Origin: Candidatus Saccharimonadota bacterium
GTDB lineage: Bacteria; Patescibacteriota; Saccharimonadia; Saccharimonadales; Saccharimonadaceae
Length of the DNA stretch: 32,968 nt
Direction: 5' to 3'
Assembly (NCBI GenBank): GCA_010014665.1
Contig: RZYF01000005.1
Coordinates: forward strand, 1-32,968
Position 1 is the stretch's first letter, and the number at the start of each line of letters is the position of its first letter. The notes under the pieces were generated by a model. That model was not told where the DNA came from and did not search any database. It saw only the letters and a program-made list of their open reading frames with translations. Positions 1 to 6,985 of the stretch are shown piece after piece. Position numbers and translations under genes: made by a program.

Positions 1-5
1 AGCAG

Positions 6-38
6 TTCGGCGGGTCGGGTCGGGGGCGACCCGCCGAA
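6..38. repeat. GC-rich hairpin at window edge
   Basis: A perfect 12-bp inverted repeat (TTCGGCGGGTCG / CGACCCGCCGAA) with a 9-nt G-rich loop. It has no U tract after it on the plus strand, so it is not a standard terminator in that direction. It could be the end of an RNA gene lying outside the window. The rest of 39-230 shows no gene I can support. Confidence 0.5.
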
Positions 39-234
39 AAACCTCATTTCTCGGACTTGGTGCTAAAATAGGTTCTAGCGTGGGCGTAAAAACTCACCAA
101 ATACAATTAAAATCTTTTGAAACTTGCTTTATTTAGTATCTAACAAAGATGGTTTTGTGTTAATCGTATTGCCTAGCCTGAAATTAGCCGTTGTTATGAA
201 ATACAGCAATTCTGAGATGCGGTTTATAAAAGGG

Positions 235-240
235 TATAAT
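235..240 (+). promoter_or_regulatory. -10 box of murT (leaderless)
   Basis: TATAAT ends 7 nt before the murT ATG at 248, which places the expected transcription start at or next to the start codon. There is no Shine-Dalgarno sequence. No convincing -35 is visible. Confidence 0.6.
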
Positions 241-247
241 AGACGGT

Positions 248-1522
248 ATGTTTTTGATAAATACTGTTATAGGCAAGATAATTGCACATACTTTACGATT
301 ATTCGGGCGCGGTGGCGGTACTTTACCTGGTCTGATAATTGAACGAATACATCCAAACTTTTTACCCAAAGCTATCGCACGACTACCGTATGGTGCCGTC
401 ATAGTAACCGGTACAAACGGTAAAACAACGACCACTAAAGTTCTGGCCACGTTACTTCGGAGCCACGACTTACGGGTACTCACGAACGAAACAGGTAGTA
501 ATTTTGTGCGAGGAACAATCGCTGCCGTATTAAATCATATTCGTTGGACGGGTAGTTTACCGTTTGATATTGCAATTTTTGAACTTGATGAAGCGTATGC
601 TCGTCGATTCGCAAAAATAGTCCGGCCAACTGGTGTTGTTGGCTTAAATATTCTCCGTGACCAAATGGATCGTTTTGGCGAGATTGATACAACAGCTGCG
701 TATGTTCGTGAGACTTGCCTCGCTGCGACAAAATGGCTGGTTCTAAATGCGAACGACCCTCGTATTGCACGAGTAGCTGACGAAGCTATAGTTCCAATTC
801 GTTGGTTTGGTCATGTCGAGTCACTTGCTACAGTATATGCGAGTGACGATCAGCATCATAGTCATGATTCAATTAATTATTTTCAAGCAAATGAAGCCCA
901 AGACGTCCTGGAGTCTTACACAGAGAATCATGTGAAGATACGTAGTGATGGCATTTCTGCAGACTACATAGTGCAACTTGCCGGCTCACACAACGCAATC
1001 AACATAACCGCAGCGCTTGCCGCATTGCATTGCGTTATCGAGGAAGTTAATTACGATATCGTTATGCAGACGCTTAAAAGGTTATTGCCGGCATTTGGTC
1101 GAGGCGAGGAACTAATATTGCCATCTGGTTTGATATTACGTCTTCAACTAGTAAAAAATCCAAACGGCTTCACACATGCACTCAGAACCGCCCAGGATGA
1201 TAATTATAGACTGGTGGCGATTGCTATCAATGACGATTATGCCGATGGCCGTGATGTTTCGTGGCTCTGGGATGTTGGTTTTCATTGTTTACAAGGCAGA
1301 ACGGTTTTATGTAGTGGAACGAGAAGTACAGACATGGCAGTACGCTTACGATACGATGAAGTTGAAACGACTGCGGATATTGAGGATTTTAACGCGCTTA
1401 TTGTTCGTTTGATGTCTGAACAAACTGACAAAGCGATCGTCTACTGTACATATACGGCAATGTTGCGAATCAGAAAGTTATTGCACCATCAAGGTGTTGC
1501 TATGGAGCACGTTGACTTATGA
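248..1522 (+). CDS. murT: Lipid II isoglutaminyl synthase, MurT subunit
   Basis: Mur-ligase-family subunit that with GatD amidates the D-Glu of the lipid II stem peptide to D-iso-glutamine on the cytoplasmic face. The ATP-binding loop GTNGKTTT lies at about residues 55-62. The C-terminal DUF1727-type region carries NDDYADGRDVSWLWD at about 328-342, the conserved segment holding the catalytic Asp in MurT. Length (424 aa) is near the family norm. The ATG is set by the -10 box 7 nt upstream. The last codons overlap gatD by 4 nt (ATGA), so the two are translationally coupled. Odd: the Cys4 zinc ribbon found in the middle domain of well-studied MurT proteins is not visible; the corresponding region around residues 200-240 has no cysteines. 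Confidence 0.93.
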   Translation: MFLINTVIGKIIAHTLRLFGRGGGTLPGLIIERIHPNFLPKAIARLPYGAVIVTGTNGKTTTTKVLATLLRSHDLRVLTNETGSNFVRGTIAAVLNHIRWTGSLPFDIAIFELDEAYARRFAKIVRPTGVVGLNILRDQMDRFGEIDTTAAYVRETCLAATKWLVLNANDPRIARVADEAIVPIRWFGHVESLATVYASDDQHHSHDSINYFQANEAQDVLESYTENHVKIRSDGISADYIVQLAGSHNAINITAALAALHCVIEEVNYDIVMQTLKRLLPAFGRGEELILPSGLILRLQLVKNPNGFTHALRTAQDDNYRLVAIAINDDYADGRDVSWLWDVGFHCLQGRTVLCSGTRSTDMAVRLRYDEVETTADIEDFNALIVRLMSEQTDKAIVYCTYTAMLRIRKLLHHQGVAMEHVDL

Positions 1523-2235
1523 ATAAACAATTAAACATCGTACACCTATACCCAAAAGAGATGAATATTTATGGCGATACTGGAAATCGTTTGATTTTAC
1601 AGAAACGTCTACTGTGGCGTAATATTGACACAAGTCTACACCTTGTTGGGATTGGAGATTCAATTCCTGCTGATACGGACATTATTATTGGCGGTGGTGG
1701 ACAGGATGCTGGGCAAGACGTGGTGCAGAAGGATCTTAAACTAAAGGCTCCGGTGCTCCAGTCTATGGCACAGGACGGTGTTGTGATGTTGATGATTTGC
1801 GGGCTCTACCAATTATTCGGACGTCGTTTTATCACTGGACAAGGTAATGAAATCCAAGGAATTGGATTATTGCCGTTAGAAACTATTGCGGGAGATACAC
1901 GGCTAATTGGTAATACACTCTATCAAACATTATGGGGTGAAGTAGTCGGTTACGAAAATCATAGCGGCAAAACAACACTTGATGATGCTTCTATGGCTTT
2001 TGGAACTGTTTTGCGCGGAGCTGGCAATAACGGTGAAGACAAAACGGAAGGCTGTGTTCTGCATAACGTATTTGGCACGTATAGCCATGGTCCTGTTTTG
2101 AGCAAAAACCCGAAGCTTGCTGATGAACTTCTCCTCAGGGCTTTAGCCCGTAAATATTCTATGAACAATTTACAGCCACTTAACGACACGCTCGAGCAAG
2201 CCGCAGCACTAACGGCAAAAAATCGACCTCGATAA
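1519..2235 (+). CDS. gatD: Lipid II isoglutaminyl synthase, GatD glutaminase subunit
   Basis: Class I (triad) glutamine amidotransferase that releases ammonia from glutamine and passes it to MurT. Seen in the sequence: an N-terminal YPKEMNIYGDTGN segment, the GGGGQDAGQD loop at about 58-67, the nucleophile Cys94 in MLMICGLYQLFG, and His190 in TYSHGPVLSKNP. These positions match the Cys and His of Staphylococcus aureus GatD as I remember them. Length 238 aa is typical. The start overlaps the murT stop by 4 nt, and no other gene follows in the operon before the tRNA region. Confidence 0.93.
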   Translation: MNKQLNIVHLYPKEMNIYGDTGNRLILQKRLLWRNIDTSLHLVGIGDSIPADTDIIIGGGGQDAGQDVVQKDLKLKAPVLQSMAQDGVVMLMICGLYQLFGRRFITGQGNEIQGIGLLPLETIAGDTRLIGNTLYQTLWGEVVGYENHSGKTTLDDASMAFGTVLRGAGNNGEDKTEGCVLHNVFGTYSHGPVLSKNPKLADELLLRALARKYSMNNLQPLNDTLEQAAALTAKNRPR

Positions 2236-2591
2236 CTATCTCTGGTATTTATAAGATAATTTCGAGTCCTCTTATCCGCGCAAATGGGATATTATTGGGA
2301 TGAACTTAGAAGGTAGTTGATGTCTGGTATTTCTTCAATTTAAATGTTTATATAATTAATTTTGCAAACTCTCGTTACTAGATTGGATATAACGCCAAAA
2401 TATTAAGCACGAAGTATGTAAGCACAATGCTCGATAGTCGATAGCGACACACAAAAAAAGAATTTATTGTTCAATTATTTTATTCTGTTCGCTTTAATAC
2501 ATCGTGTCTAGACCGACAAGTACTTAAGGAATAGTTGTTACACATGATTAACGTTTTCTATGCATGTCGATTTAGTTTGTCAGTATATATC
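2236..2591. other. Non-coding spacer before tRNA-Val
   Basis: AT-rich stretch of about 355 nt between gatD and the first tRNA-Val leader. I see no ORF, RNA gene or clear terminator. TATATA at 2584-2589 lies just before the mimic element and could be a -10 box for the tRNA transcript, but no -35 supports it. Confidence 0.4.
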
Positions 2592-2656
2592 TATGGGTGA
2601 TTAGCTCAGTTGGGGAGCCATCAGCGAAAAATAATGCGCACGCTCTAGCCAACTGA
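2592..2656 (+). promoter_or_regulatory. tRNA-mimic leader of tRNA-Val(CAC)
   Basis: A 22-nt exact copy of the tRNA gene start (TATGGGTGATTAGCTCAGTTGG, here 2592-2613, again 2686-2707) is followed by CATCAGCGAAAA (2619-2630). Then comes CGCTCTAGCCAACTGA (2641-2656), a perfect 16-nt reverse complement of the real D arm and flank (2700-2715). The leader can fold on itself (CAGTTGG with CCAACTG), or its 3' strand can pair with the real tRNA. Function is unknown. The same architecture precedes the next tRNA gene. Confidence 0.6.
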
Positions 2657-2688
2657 ATATGGTATGCTAAATCTGGCGATAAAATTAT

Positions 2689-2765
2689 GGGTGATTAGCT
2701 CAGTTGGCTAGAGCGCACGATTCACATTCGTGAGGTCGCAGGTTCGAGCCCTGCATCGCCCACCA
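2689..2765 (+). tRNA. tRNA-Val (anticodon CAC)
   Basis: Full cloverleaf of 77 nt with encoded CCA. Acceptor GGGTGAT pairs with ATCGCCC (one G-T). D arm GCTC/GAGC, anticodon stem CACGA/TCGTG, loop TTCACAT giving anticodon CAC, T arm GCAGG/CCTGC with loop TTCGAGC. The discriminator base is A. Confidence 0.97.
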
Positions 2766-2777
2766 TAGTTTGTGTGA

Positions 2778-2783
2778 TATAAT
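2778..2783 (+). promoter_or_regulatory. -10 box upstream of second tRNA-Val leader
   Basis: TATAAT about 14 nt before the mimic element at 2797. I see no comparable box between the mimic and the real tRNA at 2902, so the mimic is probably part of the primary transcript of this tRNA. No -35 is recognisable. Confidence 0.4.
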
Positions 2784-2796
2784 AATTTTCACGCAT

Positions 2797-2858
2797 GGGC
2801 GCTTAGCTCAGTTGAAAAGTCATCAGCGAAAACAATCGCAATATGCTCTAGTCAACCG
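2797..2858 (+). promoter_or_regulatory. tRNA-mimic leader of tRNA-Val(TAC)
   Basis: An 18-nt exact copy of the tRNA 5' end (GGGCGCTTAGCTCAGTTG, 2797-2814; real copy 2902-2919) is followed by the same CATCAGCGAAAA block (2821-2832). Then comes GCTCTAGTCAACCG (2845-2858), which can pair with the real D arm 2914-2927 with one G-U and one mismatch. Relative to the first leader, a G-C pair of the local hairpin has become A-U, which suggests selection on that hairpin. Confidence 0.6.
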
Positions 2859-2901
2859 CCGTAAAGTATTATCAGATATCGGCTGTGTACGTTCAATTTT
2901 C

Positions 2902-2978
2902 GGGCGCTTAGCTCAGTTGGCTAGAGCACCTCGTTTACACCGAGGGGGTCGGGGGTTCGAGCCCCTCAGCGCCCACCA
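2902..2978 (+). tRNA. tRNA-Val (anticodon TAC)
   Basis: 77-nt cloverleaf with encoded CCA. Acceptor GGGCGCT/AGCGCCC, D arm GCTC/GAGC, anticodon stem CCTCG/CGAGG with loop TTTACAC (anticodon TAC), T arm GGGGG/CCCTC with loop TTCGAGC. Followed after 9 nt by a terminator. Confidence 0.97.
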
Positions 2979-2987
2979 AAAGAAACG

Positions 2988-3010
2988 CCTGGCAAGTTGC
3001 CAGGTTTTTT
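2988..3010 (+). terminator. Rho-independent terminator after tRNA-Val(TAC)
   Basis: Hairpin CCTGGCA-AGT-TGCCAGG followed directly by TTTTTT. It ends the tRNA transcript just before the convergent oxidase gene. Confidence 0.9.
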
Positions 3011-3029
3011 CGTAATCTATTGTTTCTAT

Positions 3030-4670
3030 CTAAGTCCTTGGTAAATGGTCTGCGAAATGAGCTAGTGAGTATTCCTTACGCAAAGCCTCACCTAATTGCT
3101 TAGGATCAGTGCCTATTTTAACACCTGGATTTAATAAATTATGCGGGTCAAATCCGGATTTAATAATTTTGAACAAATCCAACATTTTATCTCCCACCTG
3201 TAACTTCACGAATGGAACGCGAATACGACCGTCGCCCTGCTCGGCAGATATAGTCCCACCTATCTTTACCACTTCTTTATAGTATTCTTCCATAATCTGG
3301 AAAACCTTCTGGCGGTCAGTTAACTTGGCAAGGTCCAAAAACGGATGAACGTGTAGATTTGCATCGCCAGCATGACCCCACACCATTACTGGTAATTTGA
3401 ATTTATCAAATATTCTATAAATCATCTGTATGAAATCAAATAGATATTCTACAGGTACAGCAGCAGCGTCAATAATTGGCAAAGATGCTTTTCCACCCTG
3501 ATGATAATTTACAACCTCCGAAGTAGCGTGTCTAATGATTAAATATTGTTCTTTTTCATCAAAATCATTTGTCAATAAACAATGGTCTGTGTACGCTTTT
3601 ACGATCTTCATAGCTTGCTTAGCTTTTTTTAATTTGGCTTTTCCTGGATTGTCAAACTCTACAAATAACAAAAAACTTGGTTTATAATCTGGAGATTTTA
3701 GATTTTCGGGTAAGTTAACTGATTGTTGTTGCTGAATAAACTCTAGAAAATTATCATCAACCATGTCTATCATGCTTGGTCCAAGATTTCTCAACCTAGT
3801 TACTACTTCTGTTATGTTGTCGAACGATTCAAATGCCGCTACTAAAAGCTCTGTTTTAGGATTGTAAGGTTCAGCCCGCAATATTGCTTCAGATATTACA
3901 CCTAATGTACCTTGTGATCCGACAAAAATAGGCGTTAGATCAATTGAACCATCGCGACGCCTGACGTCTGCGAGAGCGTAACCAATACTGTCTTTTGTAA
4001 CTCGTAATTTGTCATAGTATTCATCAAGTACGTCATCATTTTCTGACAATACCGCATCCACAATACGATAAATCTCCCCTTCTAATGTGGTCAGACCTTT
4101 TTTCTTATCAATCTCTTTGCGACCAATTCTACCCGTTTGTATGAGCTCACCGTTAGCTAGTACAACCTCTAGCTTATCTACCCAATCAGCAATTGATCCG
4201 TATTTGAGCGACTTCTCACCATAGGCGTTGTTAGCGATTGCACCACCGATTGTTGAGTATTTATACGAAGACGGAAATACTGGTATGTGTAATCCGTGAG
4301 TCTGCAGGGTTTCCTGTAAAGATTTAAAATTCACTCCTGGCTGTACCCGAACTAGTTTTTGTTGACTATCTAACTCTAATATCTTGTTCATGTGAGCTGG
4401 AAAAACCATAATAATGCCTTTTCCTATAGCCGCACCGGTTTGGTCCGTCCCGCTGCCACGCGCTGTTATCGGAAGAGTATGTTTTTTTTCTGCTAATTGC
4501 CAAGAGAAACGTGCAATCTTACGTATATCGTTGGTGGTTCGAGGATAAACAACAACCGATGGCGTCATACTCAGAACACTGGCGTCCGTCGAGAACCTTT
4601 TACGCATCTGATCATCATCAAAAACTTCACCACTCAGATGCGACTGTAAATAACTCGCTACTTTACCCAT
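3030..4670 (-). CDS. FAD-linked oxidase, GlcD / D-lactate dehydrogenase type
   Basis: Flavoprotein of the VAO/PCMH family that oxidises a 2-hydroxy acid (D-lactate or glycolate are the usual substrates) to the 2-oxo acid. Visible: the PCMH FAD-binding domain with TARGSGTDQTGAAIGKG at about 90-107 and IGGAIANNAYGEKSLKYG at about 153-170, then the C-terminal domain with VWGHAGDANLHVHPF and SAEQGDGRIRVPF, the counterparts of the GHAGDGNLH and EHGIG-type motifs. At 546 aa it is longer than single-domain GlcD (~460-490 aa), but it has no C-terminal Cys-rich Fe-S domain. AAAGGA lies about 9 nt before the ATG. Substrate cannot be assigned from sequence. Confidence 0.88.
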   Translation of the reverse strand: MGKVASYLQSHLSGEVFDDDQMRKRFSTDASVLSMTPSVVVYPRTTNDIRKIARFSWQLAEKKHTLPITARGSGTDQTGAAIGKGIIMVFPAHMNKILELDSQQKLVRVQPGVNFKSLQETLQTHGLHIPVFPSSYKYSTIGGAIANNAYGEKSLKYGSIADWVDKLEVVLANGELIQTGRIGRKEIDKKKGLTTLEGEIYRIVDAVLSENDDVLDEYYDKLRVTKDSIGYALADVRRRDGSIDLTPIFVGSQGTLGVISEAILRAEPYNPKTELLVAAFESFDNITEVVTRLRNLGPSMIDMVDDNFLEFIQQQQSVNLPENLKSPDYKPSFLLFVEFDNPGKAKLKKAKQAMKIVKAYTDHCLLTNDFDEKEQYLIIRHATSEVVNYHQGGKASLPIIDAAAVPVEYLFDFIQMIYRIFDKFKLPVMVWGHAGDANLHVHPFLDLAKLTDRQKVFQIMEEYYKEVVKIGGTISAEQGDGRIRVPFVKLQVGDKMLDLFKIIKSGFDPHNLLNPGVKIGTDPKQLGEALRKEYSLAHFADHLPRT

Positions 4671-4794
4671 AGAACACAGTCCTTTTCATATACCTCAACT
4701 ATAGCATAAGTACTTACAACGCTCCATATATCTTGAAAAAAACGCCTCCATAACCTACAATACATCTCTGTACTCTTAACAAAGATTGCATTCA

Positions 4795-5003
4795 AGCTGT
4801 ATTTATAAGAGTTGGCGGCTACGTGAAACGCAAGTTAATCGTAGACGCGAGTGCGTTGTCCGAGATGACAAAAAAACTAATCGTACATTGATAGCTTTAT
4901 TTATAAGAGTTGGCGGCTGCGTGAAACGCAAGTTAATCGTAGACGCGAGTGCGTTGTCCGAGATGACAAAAAAACTAATCGTACATTGATAGCTTTATTT
5001 ATA
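4795..5003 (+). repeat. 98-bp tandem repeats abutting tRNA-Leu
   Basis: Two units (4795-4892 and 4893-4990), differing at two positions, plus a 13-nt third start (AGCTTTATTTATA, 4991-5003) that runs straight into tRNA-Leu. After that shared 13-mer each unit is 85 nt long and contains tRNA-Leu-like pieces: TTGGCGG (tRNA GTGGCGG) and AATCGTAGACGCG (tRNA AATCGGTAGACGCG), separated by an inserted hairpin GCGTGAAACGC. The units look like degenerate or mimic tRNA-Leu copies. The 67-aa ORF across them is an artefact. Confidence 0.85.
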
Positions 5004-5004
5004 C

Positions 5005-5092
5005 GCGGACGTGGCGGAATCGGTAGACGCGCTAGCTTGAGGGGCTAGTGATTATTGCAATCGTGGAAGTTCAAGTCTTCTCGTCCGCACCA
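5005..5092 (+). tRNA. tRNA-Leu (anticodon GAG)
   Basis: 88-nt type II tRNA with encoded CCA. Acceptor GCGGACG/CGTCCGC, D stem GCG/CGC, anticodon stem CTAGC/GCTAG with loop TTGAGGG (anticodon GAG), and a long variable arm TGAT...ATCG as expected for tRNA-Leu. The T loop is TTCAAGT. Confidence 0.96.
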
Positions 5093-5128
5093 AGTAAAAA
5101 GCTAACCATTATGGTTAGCTTTTTACTT
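5093..5128. terminator. Bidirectional terminator after tRNA-Leu
   Basis: AAGTAAAAAGCTAACC-ATTAT-GGTTAGCTTTTTACTT is a long perfect inverted repeat with A and T tracts on both sides. It can end the tRNA-Leu transcript on the plus strand and readthrough from the minus strand. Confidence 0.85.
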
Positions 5129-5210
5129 GTTATGAGATGAGTGGTTTGAACCTCCACGACAAAAACTTTTGCTGAGCTTGGGTTTAAATCACATATCAGC
5201 CACATTCATT

Positions 5211-5435
5211 CTAAAGACCCGAGAGCTCACTCACGTATCCAACAATACCGAGAAGCACAATAACAATTATTATCGTAAGAATAGACCTGTAAACGACACC
5301 TAGCCTATGCCATATTCTACCTAATAACTAGTACGCTATTAGACCGACGGCGAAGCAACCGACTGTAAAAATTAATATTTGGCCTAGCAAAATATATTTA
5401 AAATTTGAATCTGTTATAAAACTAAACAAAATCAT
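5211..5435 (-). pseudogene. Small two-helix membrane ORF with in-frame TAG
   Basis: Too short for the ORF track. From the ATG at 5435 the frame reads 35 codons with a hydrophobic helix (LGQILIFTVGCFAVGLIAY), meets TAG at 5328-5330, and then continues in the same frame for 38 codons with a second helix (ILTIIIVIVLLGIVGY) to TAG at 5211-5213. A TATAAT lies 11 nt before the ATG. The simplest reading is a 74-codon, two-helix membrane protein gene with one premature amber stop. I do not recognise the family. The rest of 5129-5539 holds no other gene that I can see. Confidence 0.45.
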
Positions 5436-5539
5436 ATCTAAAAACTATTATAATACTTGATTATCTAATTTATTAAAATTACATTTTTATTTTTTTCGTT
5501 ATTTCAGTCTGTGATTTACGATAAATACTTAATTCTTGA

Positions 5540-6394
5540 TTAAATCATTACCACCAGACAGCAGATTGTAATTACTGCTCCAGCGAAATAGTTTAACGAC
5601 AAAAATCGCTTCCAGCCTTTTCTCGCTAAATAAGATTCCTTATCACTAATTGATAAATACGAAATAATATTTATTGAGTATATGAGAGCAGTCATCGCTA
5701 CTACTAGAGCCAACCCCCCGCCAAGGGAAACGACTAAAATAGTGGCTATGATATACATACAAAACGCAAAGCGAACCGTACGCGCAGCTCCAAGAACTGT
5801 TCCAATAGATTTTATATTTGCTTTCCTGTCTGGCACGATATCCTGAACGGCTCCAAAAGCTTGACTGGCAATACCCCAAAAAAAGAACGCTAGTGCGGCT
5901 AGCCAGCCCGCATTAGAAGCTCCAACAAGCGAATAGGCATAAACTAGTGGACCGACAAAATGTATACTCGACGTAATAGAGTCGATAAAAGGTATTTCTT
6001 TGAACCGCAGACCCTTTACGCTATATGCCACCACGAAAAACAAAATAGCAGCAAGTACGACAACACTCGATGCGTTACCCAACGCTACTAAAGCTATAAC
6101 GAAAGGTATACAAAGACCAACAGATACTAATATTATACGTAAATGGAATTTTGGCGGCGTAACGGCACCTTCAACACTGCCTTTACGAGGATTTAATATA
6201 TCGGATTCATAATCGAAAACATCATTTATCCCATACATCAGTAGGTTATATGGTATTAGGAAAAACAACGCACCAATGAAAAAGCGAGCATCATAACCGC
6301 CACCCATCATCAAATACCCTAGTACAAAAGGATATGCGGTATTCACCCAAGAAATCGGACGTGAAGTCATAAATAACAGTTTAATTGTCTGCAC
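5540..6394 (-). CDS. crtEb: UbiA-family prenyltransferase, probable lycopene elongase
   Basis: Integral membrane prenyltransferase. In C50 pathways this enzyme adds C5 (DMAPP) units to both ends of lycopene. Both Asp-rich motifs are present: NDVFDYESD at about 57-65 and DIVPD at about 185-189, with multiple hydrophobic helices across 284 aa. It is the last gene of the crt operon, overlapping crtYf by 14 nt, the position of crtEb in Corynebacterium glutamicum. UbiA proteins also prenylate quinones and chlorophylls, so the lycopene elongase call rests on neighbourhood. Confidence 0.85.
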   Translation of the reverse strand: MQTIKLLFMTSRPISWVNTAYPFVLGYLMMGGGYDARFFIGALFFLIPYNLLMYGINDVFDYESDILNPRKGSVEGAVTPPKFHLRIILVSVGLCIPFVIALVALGNASSVVVLAAILFFVVAYSVKGLRFKEIPFIDSITSSIHFVGPLVYAYSLVGASNAGWLAALAFFFWGIASQAFGAVQDIVPDRKANIKSIGTVLGAARTVRFAFCMYIIATILVVSLGGGLALVVAMTALIYSINIISYLSISDKESYLARKGWKRFLSLNYFAGAVITICCLVVMI

Positions 6395-6683
6395 GATCGC
6401 CTCTTTTGAATATATTCCATAATCCTGGAATCAATACTGCTGCAATTATCGTATAGAAAAAGTCTTCTACGGGTGCTTTGGCAACATATATTCCGAGCAA
6501 ATTGTCTGGATTGTAGGCCACGATTCCCGCATTAATAATAAGAGAATCGAAAACGACCGTTGTAAGTAATAAAATGATTAACGTCACCCAAACTGCGCGA
6601 TTCCAGACTAGTAATTTGCTTAATATTAGAAATACTAAGATTACTGCGCTAACCACTAGGTTAAGAACTAAATATGTCGCCAT
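6381..6683 (-). CDS. crtYf: Lycopene cyclase subunit, CrtYf/CrtYd-like
   Basis: Second half of a heterodimeric CarR-type lycopene cyclase; 100 aa with three hydrophobic helices and the conserved PVEDFFY motif near residue 71. In C50 pathways the pair cyclises the elongated ends. The start overlaps crtYe by 16 nt and the end overlaps crtEb by 14 nt, so all are translationally coupled. Whether the rings formed are epsilon, gamma or beta cannot be read from the sequence. Confidence 0.85.
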   Translation of the reverse strand: MATYLVLNLVVSAVILVFLILSKLLVWNRAVWVTLIILLLTTVVFDSLIINAGIVAYNPDNLLGIYVAKAPVEDFFYTIIAAVLIPGLWNIFKRGDRADN

Positions 6684-6985
6684 CGTGTTTCCAATAGTCT
6701 ATAAAGTACAAGTGTAAAATAACAAAGAAATGTTAAAAACATAATTTCTTCTACAGGAAATTCTGGAGCAATATACCAGCCACTCATATACGGCGATGAA
6801 CCACTAAAGAAAATATTCAAAGCGACGCCTAGTATGTCCCATAGGCTAAATAGCAGAACCCCAATCAACAACGTAGTAGTCGTACGAATGATGTCGAAGA
6901 AAAACGCTAGATTGTACTTTTTATCAATGATTAAAATACCAATAAAACTAAGAGTTATTGCTAACATATATGCAAATTCTGTCAT
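6668..6985 (-). CDS. crtYe: Lycopene cyclase subunit, CrtYe/CrtYc-like
   Basis: First half of the heterodimeric lycopene cyclase; 105 aa, three hydrophobic helices, and the motif FPVEEIMFL at about residue 76-84, matching the PVEE signature of this family. It overlaps the crtI stop by 4 nt and crtYf by 16 nt. Such split small cyclase subunits are typical of actinobacterial clusters; fungi and some archaea have them fused. Confidence 0.86.
   Translation of the reverse strand: MTEFAYMLAITLSFIGILIIDKKYNLAFFFDIIRTTTTLLIGVLLFSLWDILGVALNIFFSGSSPYMSGWYIAPEFPVEEIMFLTFLCYFTLVLYRLLETRWRHI

Noticed and set aside
2577-2605. Consensus promoter TTGTCA for the first tRNA-Val
   Set aside because: No -10 box at 16-18 nt spacing; the sequence there is the tRNA mimic itself.
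2770-3015. 81-aa ORF on the plus strand
   Set aside because: It runs through tRNA-Val(TAC) and its terminator; no protein-like features.
4786-4989. 67-aa ORF on the plus strand
   Set aside because: Produced by the 98-bp tandem repeats read in two frames; 98 is not a multiple of 3, so no conserved peptide repeat exists.
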